A DNA stretch of 7,599 nt from assembly GCA_905196835.1 (NCBI GenBank), contig CAJJWN010000074.1, positions 1 to 7,599 of the forward strand, given 5' to 3'. Of the stretch, positions 6,370 to 7,599 are shown piece after piece. The position numbers and the translations under genes are program-made. Below the pieces are notes generated by a model, which made no database searches, was not told the DNA's origin, and saw only the letters and a list, made by a program, of their open reading frames with translations. Within the stretch, counting starts at the first letter, position 1; each line of letters opens with the position of its first letter. The DNA comes from an uncultured Prevotella sp. (GTDB lineage: Bacteria > Bacteroidota > Bacteroidia > Bacteroidales > Bacteroidaceae).

Positions 6370-6982
6370 AAATCCTGTCGAATATTTGTTTTAACATTGC
6401 CGGTTGTGCCAGCAGTTCCCTGATTTTCTTGAGATTCGCCTCGTTCTCAGAGCCAGGTATCCACAGGCGTATGTACCCGTGAGTTGAGTATTTGTTGTCA
6501 AGGTGCTCGTTAAATCGCCGCCACTGCTCTTCCTTGTTCTTCTCGGGATAGCGGTCAAGGCCGAATTGAACGGTGCGGCGGAATACGGTTTCGGGCTCAA
6601 GCTCGCGGTCGGCTTCGGCCACAATCCTGCCATAAACGCTGCGCGGCGCGTGTGATGCCGATGCGCGGTGGTCTTCAACGGCTTCCTTCATCACATTTAT
6701 CTGTTCGGTCGAGAACCACCGTTTCAGCCTTGCGTCGGCGGCGAGTATCTTGCCGCTCGTGAGGTGATGTATGGCACGTGGTCCTTCAAGGCCGAGGTCG
6801 TGGTAGGCTGCGGTGACGTAAGCCATGTTGATATCGGCCCCGATGGCCTTGGCCAGTTTCACCGACTTGTTGATTACATGAGTGACGTGTGGCAGCCTGT
6901 GAGCCTTGTCGAAACCTGCGTAGCGCGGCAGTATCTCCGTCTCGACGAACTCCATCAGGTCGAGGCTTACGTTGTTATCCAT
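6347..6982 (-). CDS. HD-domain protein (putative metal-dependent phosphohydrolase)
   Basis: The 211-aa cytoplasmic product has no signal peptide or membrane segment. The HD pattern is visible: H32 or H35 in PHVTHV, H61-D62 in AAYHDLGLEG, H72-H73, H105 in EDHRAS and a downstream D125 in AEADRE. These residues bind divalent metal in HD-superfamily phosphohydrolases, which act on nucleotides or related phosphate compounds. The layout (about 120-residue HD core, then a helical tail rich in charged residues ending IYEEEHNS) is like small stand-alone HD proteins; the substrate is unknown. The gene is the first of a two-gene unit with the cyclophilin gene, overlapping it by 23 bases in a different frame. 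The promoter at 7050-7081 lies about 70 bases upstream. A functional link to the isomerase is not obvious. Confidence 0.9.
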   Translation of the reverse strand: MDNNVSLDLMEFVETEILPRYAGFDKAHRLPHVTHVINKSVKLAKAIGADINMAYVTAAYHDLGLEGPRAIHHLTSGKILAADARLKRWFSTEQINVMKEAVEDHRASASHAPRSVYGRIVAEADRELEPETVFRRTVQFGLDRYPEKNKEEQWRRFNEHLDNKYSTHGYIRLWIPGSENEANLKKIRELLAQPAMLKQIFDRIYEEEHNS

Positions 6983-6986
6983 ATTG

Positions 6987-7018
6987 TATGTGGTTTTACG
7001 GTTATGTGGTTTTGGGGT
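6987..7018. repeat. Two-copy 16-bp tandem repeat in the HD gene leader
   Basis: TATGTGGTTTTACGGT (6987-7002) is followed immediately by TATGTGGTTTTGGGGT (7003-7018), differing at two positions; a degenerate partial third copy (TATACGGT) follows at 7019-7026. It lies between the predicted transcription start (about 7044) and the ATG (6982) of the HD gene, ending five bases from the start codon. It may be replication slippage; a regulatory role is speculative. Confidence 0.6.
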
Positions 7019-7045
7019 TATACGGTGGGGGTTTGCGGTTAAATC

Positions 7046-7077
7046 CTTGCAAATATACGATTAAATGTTTACTTTTG
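7046..7077 (+). promoter_or_regulatory. Probable Bacteroidales-type promoter for menA
   Basis: CTTG (7046-7049, three of four matches to TTTG), a 20-base spacer and a perfect TACTTTTG -7 box (7070-7077) are present. The start would be near 7083, giving a leader of about 60 bases before ATG 7145. The -7 box lies in an 18-base core identical to that of the promoter at 787-818. It overlaps almost completely with the opposite-strand promoter for the HD gene. Confidence 0.6.
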
Positions 7078-7081
7078 CAAA
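7050..7081 (-). promoter_or_regulatory. Bacteroidales-type promoter for the HD / cyclophilin unit
   Basis: On the minus strand TTTG (7081-7078), a 20-base spacer and TATATTTG (7057-7050) match the -33/-7 consensus. The predicted start near 7044 gives a leader of about 60 bases containing the 16-bp tandem repeat. The -33 box is half of the palindrome TTTGCAAA (7074-7081), whose other half ends the menA -7 box. Confidence 0.7.
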
Positions 7082-7144
7082 CACTTTGCTATATTTACTG
7101 ATGCAATAAATCAATAGCCGTAGAACTTTATAACTCAAAAACCG

Positions 7145-7599
7145 ATGAAAGAAAAGGTTGCTCCTGGCTCGGCGAAAGCATGGCTCCTGGCTGCGCGGCC
7201 CAAGACGCTTGCGGCGGCTGCCGTACCAGTGATGATAGGTCTTGCGCTGGCCTTCGCCGATGTTGGTACCGCAGGATTCAAGACAGTGCCCGCCGTGCTG
7301 TGCATTGCGTTCGCTTTTGTGATGCAGATTGACGCCAACTTCGTAAACGATTATTTCGATTTTGTTCGTGGCAACGACGATGACAGTCGCCTTGGCCCCC
7401 GTCGTGCCTGCGCACAGGGGTGGATAGAGCCACGGCAGATGCTGCGCGCCTTCATCATTACAACTGCTGCGGCCTGCGCCGTGGGGCTGCCGCTCATAGT
7501 GTACGGCGGCTGGTGGCTCGTGGCGGTGGGCGCGCTGTGCGTGGTGTTCTGCTTCCTCTACACCACGTCGCTGGCCTCGCGCGGTCTCGGCGACGCTCT
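7145..7599 (+). CDS. menA: 1,4-dihydroxy-2-naphthoate polyprenyltransferase, 5' part (runs off the window)
   Basis: The first 151 codons are present from ATG 7145 to the window end. MenA is an integral inner-membrane UbiA-family enzyme that attaches the polyprenyl tail to 1,4-dihydroxy-2-naphthoate, giving demethylmenaquinone. The N-terminus has the family's AWLLAARPKTLAAAAVPVMIG (12-32), then a membrane segment around 47-62. The Asp-rich prenyl-diphosphate/Mg site follows as NDYFDFVRGNDDDSRLGP (68-85, key residues N68, D69, D72, D78, R82, G84, P85). The following RRACAQGWI is typical of Bacteroidota MenA. Further hydrophobic segments lie near 100-120 and 122-141. The assignment to MenA over UbiA or other prenyltransferases rests on the NDYFDF...DSRLGP pattern. 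It has its own promoter and implies a menaquinone-based respiratory chain. Confidence 0.93.
   Translation, partial: MKEKVAPGSAKAWLLAARPKTLAAAAVPVMIGLALAFADVGTAGFKTVPAVLCIAFAFVMQIDANFVNDYFDFVRGNDDDSRLGPRRACAQGWIEPRQMLRAFIITTAAACAVGLPLIVYGGWWLVAVGALCVVFCFLYTTSLASRGLGDA

Noticed and set aside
7100..7144. Possible riboswitch or RNA element in the menA leader
   Set aside because: No convincing stem or known conserved riboswitch core could be seen in this short AT-rich stretch.

Overview
The window looks like an ordinary chromosomal segment of a Bacteroidales bacterium (Bacteroidota). Genus is not resolvable by eye; Prevotellaceae or Muribaculaceae would fit. The evidence is the near-consensus TTTG / TAnnTTTG promoters typical of this group, the lack of strong Shine-Dalgarno sites, and protein families with a Bacteroidales flavour: a GHL10-type glycoside hydrolase, an M23 peptidase with a long C-terminal extension, a secreted C69 peptidase and a lipoprotein-like cyclophilin. 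Base composition is moderate, with no obvious compositional island, transposase, phage gene, tRNA, rRNA or CRISPR array.

Layout. Positions 1-746 (minus) hold the N-terminal part of a secreted family-10-like glycoside hydrolase whose 3' end lies outside the window. A 99-bp divergent intergenic region with two overlapping, oppositely oriented promoters separates it from a plus-strand run. That run is a small outer-membrane beta-barrel protein (846-1331), nadC (1346-2194), an M23 metallopeptidase (2279-3919) and a C69-family peptidase (3943-5583). An 18-bp wobble-containing hairpin lies between nadC and the M23 gene. A long imperfect inverted repeat (5586-5673) sits at the convergent junction and supplies the stop codon of the next gene. 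Downstream, on the minus strand, an HD-domain phosphohydrolase-like gene (6347-6982) overlaps a cyclophilin-type peptidyl-prolyl isomerase (5668-6369) by 23 bp. A second divergent intergenic region, again with face-to-face promoters, leads to the 5' part of menA (7145-7599, plus).

How the genes relate. The plus-strand run mixes NAD biosynthesis (nadC) with three envelope proteins; the adjacent M23 endopeptidase and C69 peptidase could act in sequence on wall or dietary peptides, but that is inference from proximity. HD and PPIase appear translationally coupled. menA belongs to menaquinone synthesis and starts its own transcription unit. I see no convincing new defence, mobile or biosynthetic system. 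The signals most worth a second look are non-coding: the G-U-rich intercistronic hairpin, the stop-codon-donating inverted repeat, and the two overlapping divergent promoter pairs that share an 18-bp core. A possible double frameshift in the glycoside hydrolase is also worth checking.
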